Both the position numbers and the translations under genes were made by a program. Shown here in pieces: positions 7,718-16,321 of a stretch of 64,000 nucleotides of DNA (its first letter is position 1; every line of letters begins with the position of its first letter). The stretch comes from Paenibacillus sp. JJ-100 (GTDB lineage Bacteria; Bacillota; Bacilli; Paenibacillales; Paenibacillaceae), in the NCBI RefSeq assembly GCF_948329825.1, contig NZ_CAOJCM010000010.1, positions 1-64,000 on the forward strand, in the 5' to 3' direction. The notes under the pieces were generated by a model, which worked only from the letters and a program-made list of their open reading frames with translations, did no database searches and was not told the origin of the DNA.

Positions 7718-9012
7718 TAGAACGTTATAGCAGACCCGAAATGAGAGCCATCTGGACAGAAGAGAACAAGTTCAAATCTTGGCTGGAAGTTGAAATCTGT
7801 GCATGTGAGGCTTGGGCTGAACTTGGAGTCATTCCGAAGGAAGACGCAGCATTGCTTCGCCAGAACGCTACGTTTGATATCGACCGGATCTATGAGATTG
7901 AACAAGAAACACGTCACGACGTTATCGCATTCACACGTACCGTATCCGAGAGCCTTGGAGCGGAGCGCAAATGGGTACATTACGGCCTGACTTCCACAGA
8001 CGTCGTTGATACGGCGCTGGGTTATGTACTACGTCAAGCGAACGAGATTTTGGAAAAAGATATCATTAATTTTATTGAAATTTTGCGTGAAAAAGCGCTG
8101 ACTTACCAGCATACACCAATGATGGGACGTACACACGGCGTACATGCGGAGCCAACCACATTCGGATTGAAAATGGCACTGTGGCATGAAGAGATGAAAC
8201 GTAACCTGGAGCGTTTCCGCCACGCGGCAGACGGTGTACAGTACGGTAAAATCTCCGGTGCTGTTGGAACATACGCAAATATTGATCCATTCGTTGAGGA
8301 GTTTGTCTGCAAGAAGCTGGGCACCAAGCCGGCGCCAATCTCTACCCAAACGCTACAACGTGACCGTCACGCGGAGTACATGGCAACGTTGGCCCTGATT
8401 GCTACGTCTCTGGACAAGTTCGCTACAGAAGTACGTGCACTCCAGAAGAGTGAGTTCCGTGAAGTAGAAGAAGCTTTTGCTAAAGGTCAAAAAGGATCTT
8501 CTGCAATGCCGCACAAACGTAATCCGATTGGCAGTGAGAACATCTCTGGTCTGTCCCGCGTCATTCGCGGACACATGGTATCCGCCTACGAGAACGTAAC
8601 CCTGTGGCATGAGCGCGACATCTCGCACTCTTCCGTAGAACGTGTAATCCTGCCGGATGCTACGATGTTGCTGAACTACATGCTGAACCGTTTCGGTAAC
8701 ATTGTGAAGAACTTGACTGTATTCCCGGAAAACATGAAACGCAACATGGAACGTACCTTCGGCGTGCCGTTCTCCGGTCGTGTCATGACCAAGCTGATCG
8801 ACAAAGGCTTCAGCCGTGAGCAAGCGTACGATACCGTTCAACCGCGTGCGATGCAAGCTTGGGAAGAACAACGTCAGTTCCAGGACATCGTGAAGTCCAC
8901 ACCTGAAATTACGGCGGTGCTGAGTGAAGAGGAAATTGCAGATGCCTTCAACCCATCCTGGCACCTCAAACACGTTGATACCATTTTCAAAAAACTCGGC
9001 TTGAACGACTAA
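7714..9012 (+). CDS. purB: Adenylosuccinate lyase
   Basis: PurB splits fumarate from SAICAR and from adenylosuccinate, acting in both the common and the AMP branch of purine synthesis. From ATG 7714 the protein has 432 residues, the Bacillus size. The fumarase/aspartase superfamily signature SSAMPHKRNP lies near residue 263-272, and GRTHGVHAEPT and TSTDVVDTA carry other active-site residues. ATG 7714 overlaps the purK stop as ATGA and has GGAGG 11 bases upstream; an in-frame ATG at 7696 would give a non-conserved six-residue extension. Confidence 0.96.
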   Translation: MIERYSRPEMRAIWTEENKFKSWLEVEICACEAWAELGVIPKEDAALLRQNATFDIDRIYEIEQETRHDVIAFTRTVSESLGAERKWVHYGLTSTDVVDTALGYVLRQANEILEKDIINFIEILREKALTYQHTPMMGRTHGVHAEPTTFGLKMALWHEEMKRNLERFRHAADGVQYGKISGAVGTYANIDPFVEEFVCKKLGTKPAPISTQTLQRDRHAEYMATLALIATSLDKFATEVRALQKSEFREVEEAFAKGQKGSSAMPHKRNPIGSENISGLSRVIRGHMVSAYENVTLWHERDISHSSVERVILPDATMLLNYMLNRFGNIVKNLTVFPENMKRNMERTFGVPFSGRVMTKLIDKGFSREQAYDTVQPRAMQAWEEQRQFQDIVKSTPEITAVLSEEEIADAFNPSWHLKHVDTIFKKLGLND

Positions 9013-9027
9013 TATATATCCCTTATT

Positions 9028-9259
9028 AGGCTAGAGAAACGAATGATGGGCTAGCAGAGAACGTAGAGGACGGAAATACTCTGAAGAAGCGAAGCTACAA
9101 GCTTTCTGAAAGAAAGCTTCATCGGAAGCATAGGCTGCGCCTTTATCCCCGGATTTTCACTTTGGAAAAGTGGATTAAAAAAGTCTGGGGATAACAGCGA
9201 TCGAAAGATTGTTCTGTCATCGGAGTGGAGTCAGCACCATCAGGATTCGTTCTTAGCCT
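9028..9259 (+). repeat. Structured palindromic repeat, copy A (purB-purC gap)
   Basis: This 232-bp element fills most of the purB-purC gap. Its ends pair: AGGCTA/TAGCCT, CGAAT/ATTCG and GATGG/CCATC. Further in, GACGGAA pairs with TTCTGTC. The core holds a hairpin AAGCTTTC-TGAAA-GAAAGCTT, a small AGGC/GCCT hairpin, an outer stem CCCCGGA/TCTGGGG enclosing CACTT/AAGTG, and the motif ATCGGA twice. Copies E and F share the core almost base for base but have different, still self-complementary, ends. I do not recognise the family. Confidence 0.75.
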
Positions 9260-9285
9260 TACATCTCCTGAAAGAAGGTGAACCC

Positions 9286-10158
9286 ATGGCACTGTCCACA
9301 GCGGCAGAACTTGTTAAAGTGCCTCTGTTATACAAAGGAAAAGTACGCGAGCTATATGATCTGGGTGAACATTATCTTATCGTGGTAACGGATCGCATCT
9401 CAGCGTTTGATTATGTGCTCGACCCAGCGGTTCCGGAGAAAGGCAATGTGCTCAATCAACTCAGCAGCTTCTGGTTTGAACTGACAGGTAGCATGATGGA
9501 CAATCATGTCGTGCATACCGATGTTAATCAGCTAGGTGATCTAATCACCGATCCTGAATTGCTCAAGAACCGTATCATGGTTACTCGCAAAGCAGAACGC
9601 ATTGATATCGAATGTGTGGTGCGCGGTTACATCACCGGAGGTGGCTGGAGACAGTATGAGACAACCGGGGAAGTGAACGGCATTACATTGCCAGAGGGCT
9701 TACGCAAAAACGCCAAACTTGAAGTGCCGATCTTCACACCAGCAGCCAAAAATGATGTGGGTCATGACGAGGATATTTCGATGGAGCGTATGAAGGAGCT
9801 TGTCGGAGATGCCCTTGCGATTGAACTTCAGAAGAAAAGCCTGCGCCTGTATGAGTTTGCTCGTGATTACTGCGATCAACGCGGTATCATTTTGGCAGAT
9901 TGTAAATTCGAATTTGGGATCGTAGACGGCAAAGTGATCCTAATTGATGAAATCTTCACCCCGGATGCCTCTCGCTTCTGGGCAAAAGAAAACTATGCAC
10001 TCGACATTGAGATCGACAGCATGGATAAAGAGCCTGTCCGTACCTATCTTGCAGGCACCGATTGGGACAAGAACAGCAAGCCGGATCCGCTTCCGCAAGA
10101 GGTTGTAGAAGCAACCACTGCTCGGTATGTCGATATCTATAATCGTTTGACCAAATAA
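9286..10158 (+). CDS. purC: Phosphoribosylaminoimidazole-succinocarboxamide synthase
   Basis: PurC joins CAIR and aspartate with ATP to form SAICAR. The protein has 290 residues, somewhat longer than the 241-residue B. subtilis enzyme, a length seen in other SAICAR synthetases. Key motifs are YKGKVRELYD and VTDRISAFDYV in the first 45 residues, the VRGYITGGGW segment, and DEIFTPDASRFW near residue 225-236. ATG 9286 follows AAGAAGGTGA at close spacing. Unlike its neighbours the gene is not overlapped: repeats fill the gaps on both sides. Confidence 0.96.
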   Translation: MALSTAAELVKVPLLYKGKVRELYDLGEHYLIVVTDRISAFDYVLDPAVPEKGNVLNQLSSFWFELTGSMMDNHVVHTDVNQLGDLITDPELLKNRIMVTRKAERIDIECVVRGYITGGGWRQYETTGEVNGITLPEGLRKNAKLEVPIFTPAAKNDVGHDEDISMERMKELVGDALAIELQKKSLRLYEFARDYCDQRGIILADCKFEFGIVDGKVILIDEIFTPDASRFWAKENYALDIEIDSMDKEPVRTYLAGTDWDKNSKPDPLPQEVVEATTARYVDIYNRLTK

Positions 10159-10170
10159 TAAATGGATGAC

Positions 10171-10235
10171 GTTTGAGCGCGAGCTACTGGAAAGTTTGAG
10201 TGAGAGATGTTTGAGCGCGAGCTTCTGGAAAGTTT
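10171..10235 (+). repeat. Two 27-bp direct repeats, period 38
   Basis: GTTTGAGCGCGAGCT-A/T-CTGGAAAGTTT occurs at 10171-10197 and 10209-10235 with a single difference. The second copy runs straight into the inverted structured repeat B, and its TTTGAGC can pair with GCTCAAA at about 10333-10339 on the far side of B. This suggests that part of the outer stem of B was duplicated. Confidence 0.7.
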
Positions 10236-10236
10236 G

Positions 10237-10340
10237 GCCTTCGATCGCTGTTGCCCCCGGAATGTTTGGATTGGAATCCTTTTTTCAAAAGGACACATTC
10301 CGGTTGCAAAGGCGAACGCTTCGCTTCTCCAGCTCAAATC
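10237..10340 (-). repeat. Structured palindromic repeat, copy B (inverted, divergent)
   Basis: Read on the minus strand this segment follows the same plan as copies A, E and F: GAAGCGAAGC, then GCGTTCGCCTTT, CCGGA, an inner CCTTTT-GA-AAAAGG hairpin, TTCCGGGGG, then AACAGCGATCGAAGG. The outer stem is CCGGAATGT/ACATTCCGG, nine perfect pairs with a sequence unlike the other copies. Downstream to 10451 lie three more hairpins: CCAGT/ACTGG, CAGGCTTC/GAAGCCTG and GTTACT/AGTAAC. No coding potential is credible here. Confidence 0.6.
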
Positions 10341-10514
10341 TTTCCCTCCGCCAGTGTTCAAACTGGTGGATGAGGCAATTAAGGCACAGGCTTCTGCAAG
10401 TTTGAAGCCTGGAAAGATTACAAGGATTAAAGTCGATGTTACTCAAGTAACTTGAAGATCTGTCGACGCATGCAGGTAGCTAAGGATAGGTTTAGGTTTT
10501 ACCGTTATCAGCCC

Positions 10515-10936
10515 TGCAACGCAAAGGGTTTAGGCCATTTAAAATTTGTGCGGCAGGATCAGGGCGTAGGGGTGGAATTGTTCGAGAAGGAGCGAAGCGT
10601 CCGCCTTTGTTCCCGGGTTTTGACCGTGTTGCGGGCCAAAACGAATCAGAGAAACCTGGGAACAAGAAGCGGCCGGAGGAACAATCCACCCGGAGCCCGA
10701 GCCCCAAGGCAACACGCTTTTATTACCCGCCGTGCAACGCAAAGGGTTTAGGCCATTTAAAATTTGTGCCGCAGGATCAGGGCGTAGGGGTGGAATTGTT
10801 CGAGAAGGAGCGAAGCGTCCGCCTTTGTTCCCGGGTTTTGACCGTGTTGCGGGCCAAAACGAATCAGAGAAACCTGGGAACAAGAAGCGGCCGGAGGAAC
10901 AATCCACCCCGGAGCCCGAGCCCCAAGGCTACCCTA
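10515..10936 (+). repeat. 218-bp tandem duplication of a structured repeat (copies C and D)
   Basis: Two nearly identical units begin at 10515 and 10733. The shared part is about 204 bp, with one G/C difference (GTGCGGC against GTGCCGC) and a one-base indel in a C run near the end. Each unit is a large stem-loop: TGGAATTGTTC pairs with GAACAATCCA with one bulge, enclosing GAGCGAAGCGTCCGCCTTT and a GTTCCCGGGTTT/AAACCTGGGAAC stem. The order of motifs matches copies A, B, E and F. Near-identity of the two units suggests a recent duplication. Confidence 0.85.
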
Positions 10937-10993
10937 TATTTTTAACAGCATAAAGCATTTATCCCGTTCATTACTGAGGAGGAACTTTGAATC

Positions 10994-11239
10994 ATGATTA
11001 AAGCAACCGTATATGTCACTATTAAACAAAGCGTACTCGACCCACAAGGCGTAGCCGTTCAAGGAGCTCTGCATTCTATGGGATTCAACGAAGTGGAAAG
11101 TGTACGGATTGGTAAAGTCATGGAACTCAATCTGGATACAACAGATCGTGCGGAAGCGGAGAAACGATTGAAAGTAATGTGTGAGAAGCTACTCGCTAAC
11201 ACCGTTGTTGAAGATTACCGCTACGAATTGGAGGGTTAA
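10994..11239 (+). CDS. purS: Phosphoribosylformylglycinamidine synthase, PurS subunit
   Basis: PurS is the small dimeric subunit that joins PurL and PurQ in the FGAM synthase complex and helps pass ammonia from PurQ to PurL. The product has 81 residues, typical of the family, with KATVYVTIKQSVLDPQG at the start and MGFNEVESVRIGK in the middle. ATG 10994 follows GAGGAGGAAC with good spacing. purQ begins four bases after its stop. Confidence 0.95.
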   Translation: MIKATVYVTIKQSVLDPQGVAVQGALHSMGFNEVESVRIGKVMELNLDTTDRAEAEKRLKVMCEKLLANTVVEDYRYELEG

Positions 11240-11243
11240 TCTC

Positions 11244-11933
11244 ATGAAATTTGCAGTTCTTGTGTTCCCTGGCTCCAACTGCGACATCGACTGTTACAAA
11301 GCGGTGGAAGATGCGATTGGACAAGAAGTAGATTATGTATGGCATACGGCAACAGATCTATCAGCATATGATTGTATTCTGGTTCCTGGTGGTTTCTCGT
11401 ATGGAGACTATCTGCGCTGCGGAGCGATTTCCCGTTTCGCACCAGTAATGAACGAAGTAGCTAAGGCGGCAGAGCAAGGCAAATATGTCCTTGGTATCTG
11501 TAACGGGTTCCAAATCCTGACGGAAGCAGGTCTGCTCCCTGGAGCATTGATTCGCAATACGTCCCTGAAATTCCGCTGCCATGACACGGTATTGAAAGTG
11601 GCTAACGCGGACACGCCATTTACGCGTGACTATGCACCGGGCGAAGAGATTGTCATTCCGATTGCTCACGGTGAAGGCAACTATTACTGTGACGAAGAAA
11701 CACTCGCAAGTTTGCAAGCAAACAACCAGATTGTTTTCACATATGGTAGTAACCCTAATGGTTCCCTGGGTGATATCGCGGGAATCTGTAACGAAGCAGG
11801 TAATGTCGTGGGCATGATGCCACACCCGGAGCGTGCAGTAGATTCACTGTTCGGTTCGGAAGACGGCAAACGAATGTTTACATCAATTTTGAAAGCATGG
11901 AGGGATCGGCATGACGCAGCAGCTATCCGCTAA
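11244..11933 (+). CDS. purQ: Phosphoribosylformylglycinamidine synthase, glutaminase subunit
   Basis: PurQ is the class I glutamine amidotransferase subunit that supplies ammonia to PurL. From ATG 11244 the protein has 229 residues. It shows VFPGSNCDIDCYKA at the start, the nucleophile cysteine in GICNGFQIL near residue 86, and the catalytic His-Glu in MMPHPERAVD near 195-204. The start is set by GGAGGG 8 bases upstream, just after the purS reading frame; an earlier in-frame ATG at 11181 lies inside purS and is unlikely. The 3' end overlaps purL by 23 bases. Confidence 0.96.
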   Translation: MKFAVLVFPGSNCDIDCYKAVEDAIGQEVDYVWHTATDLSAYDCILVPGGFSYGDYLRCGAISRFAPVMNEVAKAAEQGKYVLGICNGFQILTEAGLLPGALIRNTSLKFRCHDTVLKVANADTPFTRDYAPGEEIVIPIAHGEGNYYCDEETLASLQANNQIVFTYGSNPNGSLGDIAGICNEAGNVVGMMPHPERAVDSLFGSEDGKRMFTSILKAWRDRHDAAAIR

Positions 11934-14154
11934 GGAGCCAACAGCAGAACAGGTCGCAGAACATAAACTTTACGCACAGATGGGCGTGTCTGACAGCGAG
12001 TATGAGCTGATCTGTGAGTTCATGGGTCGCAAGCCTAACTACACAGAAATCGGTGTATTCAGCGTCATGTGGTCTGAGCACTGCGCATACAAAAACTCCA
12101 AGCCGCTCTTGCGCCGTTTCCCGACAAGTGGCCCGCGTGTTCTAATGGGTCCGGGTGAAGGTGCCGGAATCGTAGATATCGGAGATAACCAGGCTGTTGT
12201 TTTCAAAATTGAAAGCCATAACCACCCTTCCGCGGTAGAACCTTATCAAGGTGCGGCAACAGGTGTGGGCGGCATTATCCGTGACATTTTCTCTATGGGT
12301 GCTAGACCGGTAGCGCTGCTGAACTCTCTTCGTTTCGGTAAGCTGGAGAGCGAGCGTGTAAAATATTTGTTCGAGCACGTTGTGGCAGGTATTGCGGGAT
12401 ACGGTAACTGTATCGGCATTCCAACTGTCGCAGGTGAAGTGATGTTTGATGAGAGCTATGAAGGTAATCCGCTCGTTAACGCGATGTGTGTGGGTCTCAT
12501 CGATCATGACAAAATCCAGCGCGGTGTAGCCAAAGGCGTAGGTAACCCGGTGTATTATGTGGGACCACCAACAGGTCGTGACGGTATTCACGGTGCAACG
12601 TTTGCATCCGTTGAGCTTACAGAAGAATCCGAGTCCCAGCGTACGGCGGTTCAGGTCGGTGACCCGTTCATGGAGAAACTCGTGATGGAATCCTGTCTGG
12701 AATTGATCGACACGGGTATCGTGCTTGGCATTCAGGATATGGGTGCAGCAGGTCTGACATGTTCCAGTGCAGAGATGGCAAGTAAGGCTGGTAATGGTCT
12801 GGAACTCTATCTGGATCAGGTGCCTCAGCGTGAAGAGGGTATGACACCGTACGAGATGATGCTTTCCGAGTCTCAGGAGCGGATGTTGTTTGTTATTGAA
12901 CCGAAGGATGAGGCGCAAGCGTTGGAAATCTTCGAACGTTGGGGTGTGATCTGTGCCAAAGTCGGTAAAGTGACGGATGATGGTCGTCTGAAACTGATCC
13001 ACCACGGTGAAGTTGTCGGTGATATGCCGGTGAAAGCACTCGTTGATGAGTGCCCGATATATGACAAACCATCCTCAGTGCCAGCGTATTATGAGCAAAG
13101 TGCTTCCGTCGACACGCTTCGTTATGACGAAGTGTCAGATCTTGGCGGTGCATTGAAACAAGTATTGTCTTCTCCAACCGTAGCGAGCAAAAAATGGGTA
13201 TATGATCAATACGATTACATGGTACGTACAAGTACAGCGGTGCGTCCAGGCTCGGATGCAGCAGTGGTAACGATTCGCGGAACACGCAAAGGTCTTGCGA
13301 TGACTACGGACTGTAATGGCCGTTATGTATACCTTGATCCTGAGGTGGGCGGACGAATTGCTGTGAGTGAAGCAGCGCGTAATATCGTATGTTCCGGTGC
13401 AGAGCCACTGGCGATCACGGACAACCTGAACTTTGGTAACCCCGAGAAGCCGGAAATTTTCTGGCAAATGGAAAAAGCAGTGGACGGTATGGCAGAAGCT
13501 TGCCGTGTGCTGGATACACCAGTCATCGGTGGTAACGTAAGTTTGTACAATGAAAACGCCAAGGGCTCCATCTATCCAACACCAGTAGTCGGTATGGTAG
13601 GTCTCGTTCATGATACAGATCATATCACGACACAAGCTTTCAAGTCCGAAGGTGATGTGATCATGCTCCTCGGTGAAACCAAAGCAGAACTCGGCGGTAG
13701 CGAGCTGCAATACGCCGTTCACGGCGTGACCGAAGGCCGTCCGCCTGAGCTGGACCTGAACACAGAGAAGGCATTGCTCAGCACTGTGCTGGAAGCGATC
13801 CAATCCGGTCTTGTTCGCTCGGCACATGACTTGTCCGAAGGTGGTTTGGCGGTTGCGCTGGCAGAGTCTTGCATCAGCGGTAACGTGGGTGCACAGGTGA
13901 ATGTAGAGACTACACTACGTGCAGACCATGCTCTGTTCAGTGAGAGCCAATCCCGTATTTTGCTGTCGGCTTCGCCTGAGCAAGCAGGTAAGCTGGAAGC
14001 TTTTGTGCGTGAACGGGGTGTGCCTGTAGCTGTGATTGGACGTGTTGAGGGAAGTAACCTGACCATTGAATTGAACGGAACTTCAGCCATAAGCGAACCT
14101 GTAGGAGGTTTGGCAAAGGTCTGGGAGGATGCGATTCCATGTCTCATGAACTGA
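11911..14154 (+). CDS. purL: Phosphoribosylformylglycinamidine synthase, large subunit
   Basis: PurL converts FGAR to FGAM using ATP and ammonia from PurQ. This is the small type of PurL (747 residues) that needs PurS and PurQ. Visible motifs are GVFSVMWSEHCAYKNSK near 50-66, FKIESHNHPSAVEPYQGAAT near 97-116, and the second-half ATP site with ALAESCISG. ATG 11911 has GGAGGGA 5 bases upstream and begins inside purQ. The stop overlaps purF by 16 bases. The three subunit genes are contiguous, as in Bacillus. Confidence 0.97.
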   Translation: MTQQLSAKEPTAEQVAEHKLYAQMGVSDSEYELICEFMGRKPNYTEIGVFSVMWSEHCAYKNSKPLLRRFPTSGPRVLMGPGEGAGIVDIGDNQAVVFKIESHNHPSAVEPYQGAATGVGGIIRDIFSMGARPVALLNSLRFGKLESERVKYLFEHVVAGIAGYGNCIGIPTVAGEVMFDESYEGNPLVNAMCVGLIDHDKIQRGVAKGVGNPVYYVGPPTGRDGIHGATFASVELTEESESQRTAVQVGDPFMEKLVMESCLELIDTGIVLGIQDMGAAGLTCSSAEMASKAGNGLELYLDQVPQREEGMTPYEMMLSESQERMLFVIEPKDEAQALEIFERWGVICAKVGKVTDDGRLKLIHHGEVVGDMPVKALVDECPIYDKPSSVPAYYEQSASVDTLRYDEVSDLGGALKQVLSSPTVASKKWVYDQYDYMVRTSTAVRPGSDAAVVTIRGTRKGLAMTTDCNGRYVYLDPEVGGRIAVSEAARNIVCSGAEPLAITDNLNFGNPEKPEIFWQMEKAVDGMAEACRVLDTPVIGGNVSLYNENAKGSIYPTPVVGMVGLVHDTDHITTQAFKSEGDVIMLLGETKAELGGSELQYAVHGVTEGRPPELDLNTEKALLSTVLEAIQSGLVRSAHDLSEGGLAVALAESCISGNVGAQVNVETTLRADHALFSESQSRILLSASPEQAGKLEAFVRERGVPVAVIGRVEGSNLTIELNGTSAISEPVGGLAKVWEDAIPCLMN

Positions 14155-15617
14155 TGACGGAACCGTTGTGGACAGGCGATTATTATAACGAAGGTTCTGG
14201 CAAGGAAGGACTCGATAAATTAAAGGAAGAATGCGGCGTATTCGGGGTGTATCGACACCCTGATGCAGCTTCCCTTTCCTATTATGGTCTCCATGCACTT
14301 CAGCATCGCGGGGAAGAAAGTGCAGGCATGTGTGTGAGTGACGGTACGCAATTTAACTATCACCGAGGGATGGGATTGGTGAAAGAGGTCTTTACCAAAG
14401 ACTTGATGCAGACACTTACTGGCGATATCTCTATTGGTCACGTGCGTTATTCCACGAGCGGAGATAGCAAACTAACCAATGCACAGCCACTGGTATTCAA
14501 ATATCGGGACGGTGACTTGGCCGTTGCAACGAACGGAAACATCGTTAATGCACCAACAATTCGGCGTGAGCTGGAGCAGAGCGGTTCTATTTTTCAGACA
14601 ACAAGTGATACGGAGGTTATCGCTCACTTGATTGCACGTTCTCCCAAAGGACTTGTGGAGGCGGCTAAAGACGCGTTCCAGCGGATTGTTGGGGGATACG
14701 CATTTTTGATTATGACGAACGACAAGATGCTGGTTGCTTCGGATCCGCATGGACTTCGTCCGCTGACGATGGGCAAGCTCGGGGATGCCTATTTGTTCGC
14801 GTCAGAGACTTGTGCACTCGAAACCATTGGCGCAGAGCTGATTCGTGATATTGAGCCGGGTGAGCTGCTTGTGCTCGATGCAGACGGACTGCATGAAGAT
14901 CGATTTGACAATCATAAGCATCGCAAGGCGCTCTGTGCGATGGAATATATTTATTTTGCTCGTCCCGATAGTGACATGAACGGTTCAAATCAACATGCTG
15001 CTCGTAAACGGATGGGTAGCCGGATGGCGATCGAGTCGTTTGTGGATGCGGACCTGGTTACGGGGGTACCTGATTCCAGCATCTCGGCGGCCATTGGATA
15101 CGCTGAACAGACAGGCATTCCGTATGAGATGGGTATGATCAAAAATAAATACACCGGACGCACGTTTATCCAGCCAAGTCAGGAGCTGCGTGAACAGGGC
15201 GTGAAGATGAAGCTTAGCGCAGTGCGCCGCGTCGTGGAGGGGAAACGTGTTGTCATGATTGATGACTCGATTGTACGAGGTACAACATCCCGCCGAATCG
15301 TTAATATGTTACGTGATGCAGGTGCAACGGAAGTCCATGTGCGGATTACTTCGCCGCCATTCAAGAATCCTTGTTTCTATGGCATTGATACACCGGATAG
15401 CCGTGAACTCATTGCATCTGCCTTGTCGGTTGAAGAGATTTGTCGTGAGATTAATGCGGACTCACTGGCTTTCCTTAGCCCGGATGGACTGATTGCCTCG
15501 ATTCAAGGAGATAATCAGGACGACTACAAGGGCGGACTATGTCTGGCATGTTTTGATAATGATTATCCGACTCGACTCGACTTCAACGGTGAAGAGAAAT
15601 TCGGATGCAGCTGTTAG
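14139..15617 (+). CDS. purF: Amidophosphoribosyltransferase
   Basis: PurF makes phosphoribosylamine from PRPP and glutamine, the first committed step of purine synthesis. In the 492-residue product the N-terminal nucleophile is Cys32 (CGVFGVY), so a propeptide of 31 residues must be removed; that is longer than the 11 residues of B. subtilis PurF. The PRPP site is VVMIDDSIVRGTTS. Cysteines at ALCAMEY, NPCFYG and LCLAC fit the structural 4Fe-4S cluster of Bacillus PurF, which makes the enzyme oxygen-labile. The start lies inside purL. The stop TAG is followed at once by AGGAGG-like sequence and an in-frame open frame. Confidence 0.96.
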   Translation: MSHELMTEPLWTGDYYNEGSGKEGLDKLKEECGVFGVYRHPDAASLSYYGLHALQHRGEESAGMCVSDGTQFNYHRGMGLVKEVFTKDLMQTLTGDISIGHVRYSTSGDSKLTNAQPLVFKYRDGDLAVATNGNIVNAPTIRRELEQSGSIFQTTSDTEVIAHLIARSPKGLVEAAKDAFQRIVGGYAFLIMTNDKMLVASDPHGLRPLTMGKLGDAYLFASETCALETIGAELIRDIEPGELLVLDADGLHEDRFDNHKHRKALCAMEYIYFARPDSDMNGSNQHAARKRMGSRMAIESFVDADLVTGVPDSSISAAIGYAEQTGIPYEMGMIKNKYTGRTFIQPSQELREQGVKMKLSAVRRVVEGKRVVMIDDSIVRGTTSRRIVNMLRDAGATEVHVRITSPPFKNPCFYGIDTPDSRELIASALSVEEICREINADSLAFLSPDGLIASIQGDNQDDYKGGLCLACFDNDYPTRLDFNGEEKFGCSC

Positions 15618-15629
15618 GAGGTCAGACTT

Positions 15630-16073
15630 ATAGCAAGAAAAAGCTATAATGAAGGCGATATTTTTCTTATTCCGATGCATGATGGACGGTTTGCTGTGTG
15701 TCAGATTGTATGTGCACTGAGAGATCGCTTCAAAAAAGCATTTTCGTTCGGCGTGATGAGCATTCAGCGTGACGAAACCGTAAGTTTGGAAGATAGCGAA
15801 TTCCTTGTCTATTCTTACGGTAAACGTAAGAGCAATGTGATCTTCACATCGCCCCAATTGCTGAAGGACGGAACATGGCAAATCATCGGTAACATCCCGC
15901 TGACTCCTGAGAAGAAGGAACTTCAAATATTCCAGTGCGCCGGTGGGGTATACAACGGTGACGAATTCATTCGAATGGTTCCACCAGAAGAGTACAGTCA
16001 GTACATTACAATGGGCGTAGCTGGTTTTGAATTGGTACAGATTCATCTGTTAGAGATGAGTAGCAATAAATGA
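15630..16073 (+). CDS. Imm26-like protein inside the purine operon, no standard start codon
   Basis: The frame stays open from the purF stop to 16073. The conserved-looking N-terminus ARKSYNEGDIFLIPMHDG begins around 15633, before the first ATG at 15675, and the GD-F-IP pattern is that of immunity protein 26-like domains. AGGAGG at 15616-15621 lies 8 bases before ATA at 15630, so an AUA start, perhaps coupled to purF termination, is the best fit; ATG 15675 would lose 15 residues of the domain. With that start the product has about 147 residues and no signal or membrane segment. Its role is unknown; location suggests co-transcription with purine genes, not a toxin-immunity pair, since no toxin is nearby. 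Confidence 0.6.
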   Translation: MARKSYNEGDIFLIPMHDGRFAVCQIVCALRDRFKKAFSFGVMSIQRDETVSLEDSEFLVYSYGKRKSNVIFTSPQLLKDGTWQIIGNIPLTPEKKELQIFQCAGGVYNGDEFIRMVPPEEYSQYITMGVAGFELVQIHLLEMSSNK

Positions 16074-16084
16074 GTTAGACTTTT

Positions 16085-16281
16085 CATATACACATAAACG
16101 GGAAGGACAGAAAAAACCTGTAGAAGCGAAGCTAAAAGCTTTCTGAAAGAAAGCTACATCGGAAGCATAGGCGTTCGCCTTTATCACCTGATTTTCCCTT
16201 TGAAAAAAGGGAATCAAAAAATCTGGGGATAACCGCTACTCTCCAGGTTATTCTGTCATCGGAGTGTGCGGTGTAAATATG
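16085..16281 (+). repeat. Structured palindromic repeat, copy E (before purM)
   Basis: The core from GAAGCGAAGCTAAAAGC to ATCTGGGGATAACC is nearly identical to copies A and F. Outer arms differ but pair with each other: CATATACAC with GTGTAAATATG, and ACAGAAAAAACCTG with CAGGTTATTCTGT. The inner hairpin here is TTCCCTTT-GAAA-AAAGGGAA where copy A has CACTT/AAGTG, a paired change. It occupies almost all of the gap between the Imm26-like gene and purM. Confidence 0.75.
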
Positions 16282-16321
16282 TTCAGCTCGATTTATACAA
16301 GATACGAAGGGTGTGAGGGTT

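Noticed and set aside
10171..10235. CRISPR-like direct repeats
   Set aside because: Only two units, a spacer of 11 bases and no cas genes.
10452..10953. Several open frames of 70-120 codons on both strands in the purC-purS gap
   Set aside because: They run through the 218-bp tandem hairpin repeat, repeat the same peptide in two frames, and lack credible ribosome binding sites. Openness follows from the GC-rich repeat.
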